A program made the position numbers and the translations under genes. The notes under the pieces are model-generated. The model did not search any database, was not told the DNA's origin, and saw nothing but the letters and a program-made list of their open reading frames with translations. From Lineus longissimus (Eukaryota > Nemertea > Pilidiophora > Heteronemertea > Lineidae), in assembly GCF_910592395.1 (NCBI RefSeq), contig NC_088320.1:10908501-10972500 (forward strand): a stretch of 64,000 bases of DNA. The letters are read 5' to 3'. This document shows, in pieces, positions 1 to 11,128 of the stretch (the first letter of the stretch is position 1; every line of letters starts with the position of its first letter).

Positions 1-289
1 AAAAGGCTGATCACCTGAAGGAAATCCCGCAGTAAGGCTCTGGCCACCAAATACATAATCGATACAACCATGAAATATTTGACAATTGTTGACATGTCGA
101 TGAGTGTGTTCATCACCAATTCTTGTTCTTTCCACAAAATAGAAAACTGGTCGGTGGAATTTATGAGGTTAAAAGATTTAACAGGTAATGGTCGCTGAAT
201 GAGTAAAAGCATTGCTGTAAGACGTTTCAGCCTCAGGTAAAAAACACCAATTACGACAAGGAGAAAACCGAGCACCACACTATGAATAA

Positions 290-893
290 CTAGCCAAGAA
301 CTGAAGGGTTTTCAGTGTTAAGAGCTATCTTGTTATATATATCATTTATGTTTCTCTCTGATTCCGAAAGAAATAACTTGTTGCCTGTTTTGATGTTTTT
401 GGTCAGCTGTTTGAAATCAATATCTGGGATTTCGGTTAGGGTGTCGTTTTTGTCTAACTGTAATTCCGGCAGTTCTGGTATTACTACATTTGGGGGTGAC
501 GAATACACATCAATAGACGATAACCTGTTTAATAGTTTTGGGTCTAGAGATCCTATTGCTACATTTACGGTATGGGAGTAAGAAACCTTGTCCTTGTTGG
601 GATCACATTGTTTTGGTTGACCCAAAATGAGGAAACTGCTGGACTGGAGGGTGCAGTCACAACTAGGTACATTTATTATGCAATACCGGCATGGTTTTAA
701 GACTTTTGGCGGGGAGTCACTACACTTAAAATGCCAATCTGATCTGACGTTAGAGGCAAAATATGTTCTTTCTGAGAGTGGTATCAGGAATTCACTTGAC
801 ACATGTGGTTTGTATATAACTTTACATAATTTCAATATATTTTCATGATCCGCTTGAAACAATGCTGATAAGCATGAAGGAGAGGCTATAGGT
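290..893 (-). pseudogene. envelope-like gene, 3' part
   Basis: This is the downstream half of the env-like gene, after the piggyBac insertion. It keeps the reading phase of the upstream half across the insertion. It carries a Cys-rich cluster (CRYC, then CDC about ten residues on) followed by a long region without recognisable domains. It stops at a UAG at 290-292. A strongly hydrophobic stretch typical of a membrane anchor is encoded just beyond (about 220-290) in another frame, so a frameshift near the stop removed the anchor. The general layout (signal peptide, cleavage site, fusion-peptide-like segment, coiled coil, Cys cluster, anchor) is that of baculovirus-F/errantivirus-type glycoproteins; this is inference from layout. 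Confidence 0.6.
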
Positions 894-1557
894 TTAACCC
901 TTTCACTGCCGGAGGCGCACTTCTGCGACAATCAATATTATTCCCTTTACTGCCGGAGGCGCACTTCTGCGACAATTATCCAGACACTATAAAACCATTG
1001 AAATTTCGTTATTGAGCGTGGTTAGCATAAAGTTTGATAGATGGCGTGGTAGTATAGATGGTTCAGCAAAACATGGCAGATGGTTTTATATTTCGATGTT
1101 TGGAAATTTATCGAGTAATTTGAAGCCAAAATGACCAAGAAGAAACTGACTGTGTCTGAGGTCCTTGATGAGCTGGATATAGTGAACGATTCGGACTCTG
1201 GTGAGGAGTTCGTCGATGATGATGATTTAGATCCTGACTTTGATGTAAATGATGAACAAATTAGCGATAATGAGAGTGTGTATATTGTGTTTTGCCAATT
1301 ACATAGTTTTTTCAAAAAGAAATTCGTCCTCATTATAAATTCAAGATGGCGGTATGCAAATTAGGGCAAATTATGGTCCCATTTTGAAGAGTAGGCAACA
1401 CTGAACAACTTTTATATACATTGTTTTGCTCTATCTCCAGAGGCTTTCTCTCTACAGGGTTGAGAAATATCCATACTCAAAATCATGTTAAAACAAAGAA
1501 ACCTACCGGCAGGTGAGGTAGCTAAAAATTAGAAGCTACCGGCAGTGAAAGGGTTAA
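894..1557. mobile_element. non-autonomous piggyBac-type element with TTAA target duplication
   Basis: A 656-bp insert (898-1553) is bounded by the inverted repeats CCCTTTCACTGCCGG and CCGGCAGTGAAAGGG and flanked on both sides by TTAA (894-897 and 1554-1557). That is the insertion signature of the piggyBac superfamily. Near the left end there is a direct repeat of CTGCCGGAGGCGCACTTCTG at about 906 and 951. The insert interrupts the envelope-like gene of element A. It carries the start of a transposase and is far too short to be autonomous. Confidence 0.9.
1131..1364 (+). pseudogene. piggyBac transposase N-terminal fragment
   Basis: A 77-codon ORF starts inside the piggyBac-type insert. Its first ~43 residues are strongly acidic (MTKKKL, then DSDSGEEF, then a run of five D and further D/E residues), the usual N-terminus of piggyBac transposases. 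After about NESVYI the acidic pattern ends and the rest looks like fortuitous reading through a deletion junction. No catalytic domain is present. The assignment rests on the acidic start plus the TTAA/TIR context. Confidence 0.6.
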
Positions 1558-2827
1558 TTCCAAAGTTCATGTCACATGACATGATAGGCTTTCTCTTGTC
1601 GCACATTTCAAATTGTGCTTGGGACATTTCAAGATAGTGGGAGCCTTTTTCATTTATGGCGAAGTAACGGTGAGCGAAGGAGATTTGAGTGGAGTGAGAT
1701 ACTGAGTCATTTAAGGTTTGCGGGTATGACTCCACTGCATATAAGTGAAATATGGACGATCCTGAGGATAGGGGTATTTGAATGTTAATGAATAGATGGG
1801 AGTCAGTATTCATGTATGTGGTCGATCGTAAGTGATAGTAGGTGTCAGCGGACGGGTGAACCAACGTAAAATCTGAGTCTTGCTGCCTGAGAACTGCGGC
1901 CACTTCGTCAAGGGTATCTTGTAGTCTAGCTGGGTCTATGAAAACAGAAGGTAACCGGTGGGCTATCAGATCCCGCGCCCCATCAATCCAGCTGTCTGCT
2001 TGTGCAAGTAGCTCATCCAGAGTTTCGTCCACTAGTATCTTATTCCTAAATAGCATCAGTAAACGGCTGACTGCTAGTTCTGTTTTGGACTCCCGCCAAA
2101 GCGACTTCTGCAAACTTTCACGAAGAACAATAAGGTCGGTCTTTGTCTGAGCCAAAGCGATCCTGGTCCGGTCCAGTGAATTATGGATTACCTGCACAAC
2201 TGACGAGAGTTCACTCCCTATCTGGGTAATGCGTTTCGTGTTGGTTGCTTCTTGGGCGAATACATGGTTAACGTGTCCTGCCAGACGGTTCAACTGCTTG
2301 TCTGTTGCCAAACCAAAAGCAGCATGCCCCAAGTCCCCGATAACGTCGAATAGGCCTTTCTTGACTCTTAGCGTACCTGTAGTGGAGTTGTCCAAGGGAA
2401 GTAGCAGATTGAGTTGATCTAACGTTCTCTGCAGTAACTGCAGGGATGAGCTCCTGTGAGTATTTAATAGTGTAGCGGTCTCCATAATCAAATTGTCGAG
2501 GGTAGAAGTTGAATTGTCCGGTGGAATTCTAAAATCACTGTGCAATTCATTTGGTAAAACATGTCTGACACCAAACGTATGTGACCAAACCGTGGAGGAA
2601 ATGGTAGTCGATCCTAGTGCGTAAAAGATCGTGCCACTATTGAAACGTACAATATTCTCCGGCTTCTTGATCCTGTGCTCAGCACTAGTTGTGGCCAGGA
2701 GGCCAATCAGAAATATCAACACACTCATAGTCAATGTCATCACAGCTCGAATATTTCGCATACAATTATCGCTGTCCGTACAAATACAAATGCCTACCGC
2801 AGAAAGGCCATCACATTGAAACACCAA
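1554..2827 (-). pseudogene. envelope-like glycoprotein, 5' part (element A)
   Basis: The ORF begins 111 bp downstream of the integrase stop. Its N-terminus includes a hydrophobic segment (about residues 30-48, after a later in-frame Met) that reads as a signal peptide. Around residue 150 a basic RVKK cleavage-like site is followed by a Gly/Ala-rich hydrophobic segment resembling a fusion peptide, then heptad-like sequence. NST-type glycosylation sites are visible. This arrangement matches class I fusion glycoproteins of the baculovirus-F/gypsy-env kind (inference). The gene is split at about codon 424 by the piggyBac element. No splice site was assigned. Confidence 0.65.
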
Positions 2828-2938
2828 ACATAGTACTAAAACAGTTTAGGCACTTCGATATCACTAAACTGAATGTTCAGGAATAAATGAGATCCTGTAT
2901 AATGAATTAATGGACGTCACCGATCACGTGAGTTCAGA

Positions 2939-4446
2939 TCACTTCCTCTTTAGTTTCTTCCTCTTAGCCAGTGCACACTGCTTCTTCCGACCAAAGTAGG
3001 AGTCTATGATATCCTTCTTCACTATATTATATTCGGGCTCCCATGTGGGTCGAAAGTGCATACCATCTATCGACGCCCATTTGATCAAGAACCACCTGTT
3101 GCCCCTTTTGGATTTGTGGTTCAGGATGCATTCAACATGATATAACTTATCATCAGCAGGTACATTCCTCGTTTCCTTTGGCTTACCTTGTTCTTCTGTA
3201 ATCTCTTTGGCCCTTGCAACCTGAGTTTGTTTCTCCCCTTGGCGATATGCAGGCAATCCTACATTTACATCTCTAGCCAGTTGGTTCCTGGGTATCTCGG
3301 ACTCGTTTAACCCAACGTTTTCTGATTCATTGGGCAAGGTTGTAGGTATGTTCAAATCATGAACAGGTGGCCGTGTCTGATCATGCACTAGTTTCAAACG
3401 ATTTTGATGCACCAGCTTTTTTACTTTTTTGTTGTCCAGAGTACGGATCCTAAAATTTACCCCATTAGGTAGCTTTTCAATGATCTCATAGGGGCCGACC
3501 CACTTTCTAGATAGCTTCCTCGAGTTACCTACCTTGACAACTGGGTAATAGAGCCATACTAGATGACCGACCTCAAACTGGGGTCCCTTTACCTGCTTAT
3601 CATACCTTTTTTTCATGTCTTGCTGATTTTTCTTGAGGTTTTTTGTGACTGTTTCTTGTATCATGTGTAACTGTGAAATGAGCCGAGCCATGTAGTCTGT
3701 GTATGAAGTGTTCATTAGTTTGGACGGTTGCATTGCTACCTGGATAGGCAATCGAGCTCTTACACCAAATACTATTTCATATGGTGTGAAATGTGTAGAC
3801 ATTACATTTACAGATGTGCGTATGGCAAAAAGGGCACAATTCAGGTACTCATGCCATTGATTTTGAGATTTGTTTGATAGCATTTTGGCTAGGATAACCT
3901 TCAGTACTCTATGCTGGCGCTCAATTTTTCCGTTACAAGCAGGATGAAAGGCAGATGTGTGGAGGGTTCGTACACCCATGAGTTTGCATGTCTCTTTGTA
4001 GAGTTCAGAAAGGAATTGAGAACCTCTGTCAGACAGAATACTCACTCCCCCAAATGCTCCGAAACGGAAGAAGATTCCATTCACAATGTTAGTGGCTACC
4101 GTTTTGGCTGTGATGTTTTGTAAAGGCCATCCCTCCATCCATCCTGACAGATTGTCAAGAGCAGTCAGAACGTACTTGTATTGCTGCTCTCCAGATGGTT
4201 GAAAGGGTCCTACAATGTCTACTGACCATCTGCTGAATAGAGGGGGGATTGGAAGTGGTATTAGTGGGGCCTTTGAGACTTCCCTATTTGGTCCATACAC
4301 TGCACAGTCTACACAATTTTTACAGTATTCTCTGCAATCAACATACATATTTGGCCAGTACACTCTTTCAACCAATTTCTTGTAGGTTCTATCTGTTGCG
4401 CCGTGACCTCCTGCGTTGCTTTCATGCATTTCGTGCAGCACTTCGA
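2939..4446 (-). pseudogene. pol: integrase with GPY/F motif and C-terminal chromodomain (element A)
   Basis: The ORF opens with the zinc-binding HHCC domain (HEMHESNAGGH then CKNCVDC). The catalytic triad is visible as D in VDIVGP, D in SDRGSQF and E in NGKIERQ. A GPY/F-type motif follows (RKWVGPYEI). The last ~60 residues form a chromodomain (YHVECIL, then RWFLIKW, then TWEPEYNI). The reading frame differs from that of RNase H upstream, so a frameshift lies at about 4440. Chromodomains on such integrases guide insertion to marked chromatin in known chromoviruses. The lysine-rich C-terminus ends at 2939. Confidence 0.9.
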
Positions 4447-5530
4447 TGATGTGGGATTACGATTGTAGCCTGGAGTTCATAGTCTGTTTTCCTATTGATC
4501 TTGTTAACATAATGTAATACACCATCTTCATTCAAAGAGTACCTATCGATTGATAAGAGGATTCTCCTGGCCTCCTTATCGCAAGGTGGTAGTTTCTTAT
4601 GTTCGAGATATTCGATAATGGTCAGTAATTCCTCATCCTTTCTCTGTTCGACTTTCATATCTGGGCTACCTGTTTCTGACCACACGTGGTTCAGACTCAC
4701 CTCTGGGGGATCTGAATAATACCTTCTGCTTAAACCATCGGCATCTGTATGCTGTTTTCCACTTTTATGCTCAATAACATACGAATACTGTTGCAAGGTT
4801 GTGTTCCACCTAGCCAGTCTCCCTGACAGAGTTTCCTGTGCTGCCTTTTGAAAAAGCCATGTAAGACTTGAATGGTCGGTTATGATTTTAAAAGGTGTTG
4901 ATCCGTATAGATAAAATCGGTTTGCCTTTATTGCCTCAAGAATGGCCAGTGCTTCCCGTTCTGTAACAGTATAGTTCTGTTCTGCCTTAGAGAGAGCTCG
5001 ACCACCATAGGATATTGGATGATCTACCCCAGCTTCGTCTTCTTGCAAGAGACTGTAGCCCAAACTGAAATCTGAACAGTCTGAGTGTATCTTGAACTGT
5101 TTCTTAAAGTTTGGGTAAGCTAGTACTGGTTCAGTTGTGAGAACAAACTTTAGTTTCTGGAAGGCAAGTTCAGCCTTTGTAGACCATTCAAACCTCTTGT
5201 TTTTACCTATCAATTCCTGCAGGGGCCTTGCGATGTGAGCATAATCCTTGATTAGCTTTCTGTGATATGATGTAATGCCGAGGAAAGCCCTGAGCTCTTT
5301 CATCGTTTGTGGTGTTGGGAATTCTGCAATAGCTGATACCTTCGAGGGGTCGGCTTGGATACCTTGCTGTGTTAGAAGGAACCCGAGAAAGCGAATTTGA
5401 TCCCTGGCCCATGAACACTTGGACGGTTTGAGTTTTAAGTTAGCAGCACGTAACCGTATGAAGAATTCTCTCAAATGTGTCTTATGTTCCTGCCACGTAT
5501 CACTCCACAAAATTACATCATCAAGATATG
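4422..5530 (-). pseudogene. pol: RT C-terminal half and RNase H (element A)
   Basis: The frame contains the RT catalytic box YLDD, just upstream of the ILWSD segment, then the RT thumb (SKCSWARDQIRFLGF). RNase H follows, with D in IHSDCSDFSLGY, the E of TEREALAILEAI and D in ITDHSSL. The tail (HKSGKQHTDADGLSR) is the typical Ty3/gypsy connection to integrase. The frame is shifted by one base relative to the RT N-terminal half, between about 5515 and 5545, and again relative to integrase near 4440. Confidence 0.9.
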
Positions 5531-5541
5531 GGAGGGCGTTG

Positions 5542-6144
5542 TCATTGGCCCCTTAGGAGTTGCGTCATAATTCTCTGAAATATCTGCGCTGAGTTGATGC
5601 ATCCCTGAGGGAGGCGATTAAACTCCCACTGATTGTTATGAGTCACTAGGCCGAAATAATGGCGGCAACTTTCTTTAATAGGCACTTGGTAGAAGGCTTG
5701 ATCTAAGTCGCAACAGGTGAATAATTTTGGGGAACCCATACTGCTCAAGACCTCTTGTATTTGAGGGAGAGGAAAGCTATCGATCTTAATTTTAGAGTTG
5801 ACCTTTCGTAGGTCCGCCACGACTCTCCAATTATTTGGTTGATTTGGCTTGGGGACAAGGAGTACGGGTGAACAGAATGCTGAGTTTGATGGTTGAATTA
5901 TACCTGCAGCTTCCATTCTTTTCATCTGTTCGTCTAATACCTCTCTTAATGAATATGGTACTCTGTATGGTCTAGATCTAATGGGCTCATCCGATTCAAG
6001 TTTTATCTCTGCCTCAAAGCCTGTTGCCTCACCTAACTCTGTCCAGTCAGCAGCAAAAACATCTCTGAACTCATTTAATAGGTCATTTAGTTCTATTCGC
6101 TCACTTTCATTTAGACAAGAATGTTCCAAATCATGATCGTTTCG
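5542..6144 (-). pseudogene. pol: RT N-terminal half (element A)
   Basis: It shows RT fingers and palm: RSRPYRVPYSLRE, then the VLLVPKPN strand, WRVVADLRKVN, FTCCDLDQAFYQVP (first catalytic Asp) and FNRLPQGCINS. It is in the same frame as the protease-RT linker ORF upstream and separated from it only by a UAA at 6145-6147, so that stop is a nonsense change. It ends by frameshift before the YLDD box. Confidence 0.9.
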
Positions 6145-6462
6145 TTAACGAGTTTCATTGCTGTTAATTTGCTGTTTTGCTTCCTTTGATTTGGATACTT
6201 CGTAGTGGTATATATTTGCGTCTAGTATTGGAGCTTCCAGATCTAATGGTGTCATGTGTCCTATATACGCACCCCTACGTATGGTTATTGGTGACGATGT
6301 GCAGTTTGCCAATTTGAAAAAGACATAGCCATCATGAGTTGTACAAATTGATTTTGACCCAATAATGTTATATCGATCTTGCAGTTTTGGACTAGGTTCA
6401 ATGAGGACGGTTTTATCATGGCTTATCCTTCTCCTCCCCTCTGTACAGCTCTTATAACACAC
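6145..6462 (-). pseudogene. pol: protease-RT linker segment (element A)
   Basis: A 105-residue segment connects the protease to RT and includes SPITIRRGAYIGHMTPL, which resembles the linker after retropepsin in gypsy Pol proteins. It overlaps the protease ORF by 40 bp in another frame, marking a frameshift near 6440. It ends at a UAA but stays in frame with the RT start. Confidence 0.7.
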
Positions 6463-7214
6463 TCTGAGTACACAGGTATCTCGACGTTGTTTCGGTTCAC
6501 CAGCTTAAGTTTCATTTCAAAATGAGCATATTTCCCCAGTGGAAATGATTCTCCTGTATCAAATGTTACGGTATGGTTTCCTATATCTAGCCTAGCACCG
6601 CTCTGTCGCATGAAATCGAGACCAAGGATAATTGGTTGGGTTAAGTGTTGCATTACTTGTACAGTTCTGACATAGCTCCCACTGCCCACATTTACTTCTA
6701 TTTGAGTTTTTCCTATGACATCTACTTTAGTACCGTTTGCACACGTAATGGCTATATCACTACGCTCAAGGGGAAGTGGTGCTATCTCCTTGTTGTAATT
6801 GTTGTAAAGATCTTCGGAGATGACAGAAACATCAGCTCCTGTGTCTAACATTGCTACTAGTTTCATTTCATTATGCAACATAACACAAATTTTGTTACCA
6901 CCGCCATTCACAATGGAAGAACTTGGTTCTGAACACTTACCCATCTTCTTCTGATTTCTTTTCTGTTGAGGTTTTGCCGGAGCTCTAGTGGGTAGTTTAG
7001 TCCCTAGTATAGTCTTCTGTTGAGTCCCATGAGGTTCAGATAACTTCTGGTTGAGTTTCATTTTCACTGGAGGGTCTGAAAAGTCCTGATTGTCACTTTT
7101 GTTCACCCTTGGCATCGTATCGGTCTTATCACTGCTAATTGTCTCTGTCTCAGTTGGGGGCAATTTTGTCGGCATCTGAACATCTCCGTGCCATTGGGGT
7201 TCAATGCCTATTTC
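6423..7214 (-). pseudogene. pol: retropepsin-type aspartic protease (element A)
   Basis: The active-site motif AMLDTGADVSVI and the downstream PIILGLDFM segment (flap and C-terminal fold of retropepsins) are clear. The frame is the same as gag. Between the gag UAG (7215-7217) and this ORF there is no other stop, so Gag and Pol are separated by a single in-frame amber codon. The N-terminal ~90 residues are basic and Pro/Lys-rich. Confidence 0.85.
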
Positions 7215-8582
7215 CTATTGTCCGTGGCGTCCTCCTGGGCAATCCCTGACTCTGTGGTTGCCACCACAATCGTAACATCGTATCGGCTCACCCCTTGCGT
7301 CCCGTTGATTCCTTCCTGGGGCATTTCTCTGTACGTAATCTGGGCGACGGTTTTCTATTCTGCCTTGATGCATCTTCTGCTCCATCTGTTGAATCCTCTT
7401 CGCTAGGTCCGAGATGGAAGATGCCAGTTTATCTAACTGGTCCTCCCCTTTCATCGTGGCAACTGAAGGCCCTTCTAGCTTGATTATTCTGACAGCATTT
7501 CTAGCCAGTTTTTCAGCGTCCCCAAATGTTGTTGGAATAGCTGCACATACGATATTTTTGATTTCTGTCGGTAATCCGTCTATATATATGCTGAGTGCCA
7601 TATGCTCAGGGAGGTTGAGTTCTCTGAACCGACGTCTGAGGTCATCGGTGTAAGCCTCTATGGATTCTCCTGGAAGGAGACGACGGCCTGTTAACTCGCG
7701 AGCCTTTATCCATTTTTGATCTCCATTATTGTATCTTGACAGGAACGCTGTCTTTATCTCTTCCCAGGTGTTTTTCTTGTCAATACCTTGGAGCCAGGAC
7801 TGTGGTCCTTCGCGGAGGAATAATCCAAAACCGCTTACCTTGTCCTCTTCCGTCCACTGCAACAGGGATGCATACTGTTCCCAGTTTTGTAGCCAGGAGA
7901 CCGCATCGTTTTGTCCTGTGAAACAATCTGGTTTCTGTAGTTGGTTGCCTTTTATGTTATGCACGTGTCTCACCGCTCGTTCTTTTTCACGTTTCTCACT
8001 ATCTGGGCTGCACATCGTCGTGTCACTGTTGCAGTGCAAGGGACTACTCCTATGGAATCCTGTATGGTTCCTTAAGTCGCGGTTTGCTTCACTTGCATCT
8101 TGCACTTCATGTTTCAATGAAGAAATTGTCAAACCTAAATCCTCAAACTGCTTTCCGAATGAGCGTTCGATTCGATCAATTTGTGTCTTGAGTCTTTTCT
8201 CAGCGTCCTCACTTTCACCCGTGACATGACTTTTTATCACGGCAATGTTAGATCCCAAATCGTCGAATTTTTCTTTGAAAGCAGCTTCTACACCATCGAT
8301 CTGCTCCTTAAGTTCATCTTTAGCTTCCTCATCCACTGAACGAATTTCACCTTTTAGAGAGTCAATATTTGTCCCTATTTGTTCAAACTAACGTTGAAAC
8401 GATCCTTCAACACGATCAATCTGATTCTGCAGTCTGCTATCAGACTCCTTTTTTGCGTTTTGGAAGTCTTTTTCGAACTTATCTGTTAGCAGGTCGTGGA
8501 GCGCCTGAAGGTTCGGTTCCATCGTTGTCTTACTCCGTGTTCTAGTTCCTAACTTCTCTACAGACATTTTACCCGGGTCCAA
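7215..8582 (-). pseudogene. gag with coiled-coil repeats and one zinc knuckle (element A)
   Basis: From the ATG at 8582 the frame is open except for a UAG at 8388-8390. The first ~150 residues contain three similar coiled-coil units (QIDRVEGSF, QIDGVEAAF, QIDRIERSF). The middle has the retrotransposon Gag core (WLQNWEQYASL, WLQGIDKKNTWEEIKTAFL, YTDDLRRRFREL). Near the C-terminus a zinc knuckle reads CYDCGGNHRVRDC, spacing C-x2-C-x3-H-x4-C, one residue short of the usual CCHC box. The frame ends in UAG at 7215-7217 and then runs open into protease. The internal UAG aligns with K or Q in the other repeat units, so it looks like a mutated Gln codon. Confidence 0.85.
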
Positions 8583-8860
8583 TCACCATTGTACGCTGAG
8601 GCACCATCACTACGTGGGATCCGTTTCATTCATTTTTAACAACTTCGTATCTTTGATAACATTCCTTTATTTTGCATCCATCTTCTTCAACATCTACATT
8701 CCAACTCTGTATCCCCTCCACCCCCTTTTCCTGGCCAGTCCAAGGCTTCGGATACCTGGCGAGGTATTTTCTACCATTCAGGGGCCAGGGGTGGCAGGTG
8801 CAATAGGTTATCAATCATTCATTTAACAATAGGTTTATCAATCATTCATTTAACAATCAA
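8583..8860 (-). promoter_or_regulatory. candidate 5' LTR end and primer-binding site of element A
   Basis: On the minus strand, just before the gag ATG, a TGGTGATTGGACCC stretch (starting at about 8588) follows ...TACA. This is the place and form of a tRNA primer-binding site next to an LTR 3' end. Upstream lies AATAAA (plus-strand tttatt near 8672), and further up two tandem copies of TGTTAAATGAATGATTGATA (about 8806-8855) that could be U3 repeats. The second LTR is outside the window, so the boundaries are guesses. Confidence 0.35.
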
Positions 8861-8954
8861 ATAAATCATTCATGAGAAATCGTTTTGTTGCTGAAGCTTG
8901 CATGACGAAGTTAATGCTAAACCTTTTCTTGTGCTCTACTGCGCCACCGTAGTT

Positions 8955-10119
8955 TTCTATTTAGTCCAGCAATGACGTCATTTCTGGTGATTCCCTACGT
9001 TGTCCAATGAGCGCTTTTTAAAATGTGCCATTTGGTATTGTACAGTATGCAATGTATTTTTTCAGCGCTGCCAGTTACCGAACAGAATGCCGTAGCTCCC
9101 TCAATTTCCAATCAATTTTTATGGGAGTGACATTATTGTATTGCTTAGAATGTCTACTTTTTACTCATGAAAGAATCGTAGAACTAAAACATAGGCGAAC
9201 AGAATCATGCTGATTCACTGCACATACTGTGGGAATTCTCTACTTCAAAATACATCGGTGATGTCATCGCGAACAGAGCATGCACTTCCGATATCGTTTT
9301 CACAGAAATGTGGCCAAATTTTCAAGAACTAATTTCTGAATTTAGTCCCTAAAGACCTTATGACTACCACTGGAACGAACTAGTGATAATATCGCCTACC
9401 AGACTACTTTTTAAGCAGAAAATTGGGTACTTGAGTGTCATTGAGCTCCAAGATTATTGCACATAGCGTAAACAACATGCCACCATTTTGTCTCCGCTTC
9501 GGTATTTCGTACGCCGCTTATAATGCACCTTCTCAATTAAAACCAACATAATAAGGCCTTACATCGTTGATTGAATAGGAACACCACACAAAACACAATA
9601 AAGTGGGGGTACAATCGATTACGAAGCTGAAGTGAACAGTGATTTATTCCTGGAGCTGCTGCTTTTGTTGTGTAGCTGCCATGTTTTGAGAACTGGCAAA
9701 TAGGAGACTTCATTGATGGCTGACGTCATCGGGCGGGAATTTGAATCGGCAGAAATAATTAAAAGGCAGGTAGCGCCCTCTCCTGTTAAAATTTTGAACT
9801 TTTTCTCAATAAAATAGATTTTCAAGAATTTTATCTTAATGTTAGAGCATATTTCGACTAATTCTGCTGCTCCTAGGCCGATATAGGCCAGTTTCCTTCA
9901 TGCACTCTCACTCGCAGGAAGTAGGTCGAATGGCGACAAATTTTGTTTTGAAAGTAGAGTTTGACCAGAAGTATCCAGAAATGCAAAATTGAAGTCTCTA
10001 GGTCTTACGGTTACAAAATGTGCACCATGGGTTTAACGGACGGATGGATGGATGGACAGACGGACGCCACTGAACAACTTATTTGACAAGCTCGGCTGAC
10101 TTAGTCAGCTGAGCTAAAA
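8955..10119 (+). repeat. repeat family R4, copy 1
   Basis: About 1.16 kb that matches 15861-16830 at both ends and in patches between. The shared start is around CCAGCRATGACGTCATTTCT and the shared 3' end contains GTCTTACGGTTACAAAATG. Its 3' module has GGACGGATGGATGGATGGAC, then GACGGACGCCAC, then a hairpin at 10089-10115 (AGCT, GCTGAC / GTCAGC, AGCT), then AAAAAT. No coding potential survives: similar short ORFs in both copies reflect sequence similarity only. Confidence 0.75.
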
Positions 10120-10980
10120 ATCATCGATTGAATTGCTTGGGTCTTGCTGGTCACCAGACACTGTTGTTCAAAACTAACAACCAAACACATTAATCAATCA
10201 ATCAATATTCAGCATAATCAATGTAATTTTTTTGTAGTAATTCCATCTCATCATGCTTCAAGTGACAATGAATGAGTGCATTGAGGCATGCCCAGACCAT
10301 GCCCCATGACGGGTAGCCTAATGCTATTAGGCACCACGGTGGCACTGAAGTTGAACGCTTCTGAAGTCGGAAGAGAAATACGCAAAATCAGCAGCGATTC
10401 TGAATTTGGAAGCATAACTTCCAAAATTGGAAAAGTCCCGAACTGACATAGAGTTCTTCTTGGATTTTATACTCGCACTTGTAATAACTGATCGCACAAG
10501 ACAATACAGGTCGCAAAAGAAAGCTTTATTTTCAAAGTCGCAATGTGTGATACACACCAAATAACCGGTCGCATATCGTATGTAATGTATGACTATGATT
10601 CGCTTACTTTATTCTCGATTTTAAACGACCAGTTCAGCATGTAATATGTCCAGCCCCTTTTCAACAATGAGGCGGTCATAAATTAGCATTGCAATAATGC
10701 TCAGGCCAATCTTGGGGATAGGCCCGCGGTGTGTAATCTTATCTTTGCCGCTCATTCATTCATTGAAGAAATTGTGTCGATTACTGGTGATAAGTCAGAA
10801 TACCAGAATGATGACCAGCCGGTTGCGTCAAATCTGTCCGTGGAAAAGGCAGTATACAGGGCATTGCTGAAAAAAGGTTTACCTGTTTTTAAAGTATTGA
10901 GGCTTTTTTAAATAACTGTTGTTGATTTCAAGGCAAAGATCTTTTAAATACCGGCTGAGAATGTAATGTCACTTCAGCTG
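10120..10980. other. non-coding stretch, no gene recognised
   Basis: No ORF here resembles a known protein. The sequence holds scattered GTCGCA/GTCGCAC motifs near 10490-10570 and an AT-rich part with a CAATCAATCAAT run near 10193. It ends at the left terminal repeat of the element that begins at 10981. Confidence 0.5.
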
Positions 10981-11128
10981 AGCGCACACGGGCAACAAAA
11001 TGACAGCGAAACTGAAAACATTTGTTTTCAGTTGTTTTCGAAATGTTTTGCGTCTTTGTCGTGTTTGTTTCAATCACTCGCACACGGGAGACAAAATGAC
11101 ACGGTCACGTCACAGGTCATGTCAAAAA

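Larger units (their letters stand above)
1..8860 (-). mobile_element. Ty3/gypsy LTR element with chromodomain integrase and envelope-like gene (element A), decayed
   Basis: On the minus strand the order is gag, protease, reverse transcriptase, RNase H, integrase, then a separate envelope-like gene that runs off the left edge of the window. Every enzymatic signature is present, but the copy is dead. There is a UAG inside gag, a UAA between protease and RT, frameshifts near 6440, 5530 and 4440, a mobile element inside env, and a stop near the env 3' end. The integrase ends in a chromodomain, the hallmark of chromoviruses. An envelope-like gene downstream of such an integrase is unusual. The right boundary (about 8860) is an estimate from an LTR-like stretch; the 3' LTR would lie left of base 1. 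Confidence 0.85.

Noticed and set aside
9025-9213. 62-codon ORF similar to one at 15950-16228
   Set aside because: The similarity is at DNA level across an R4 repeat, including non-ORF parts, and frames are broken differently.
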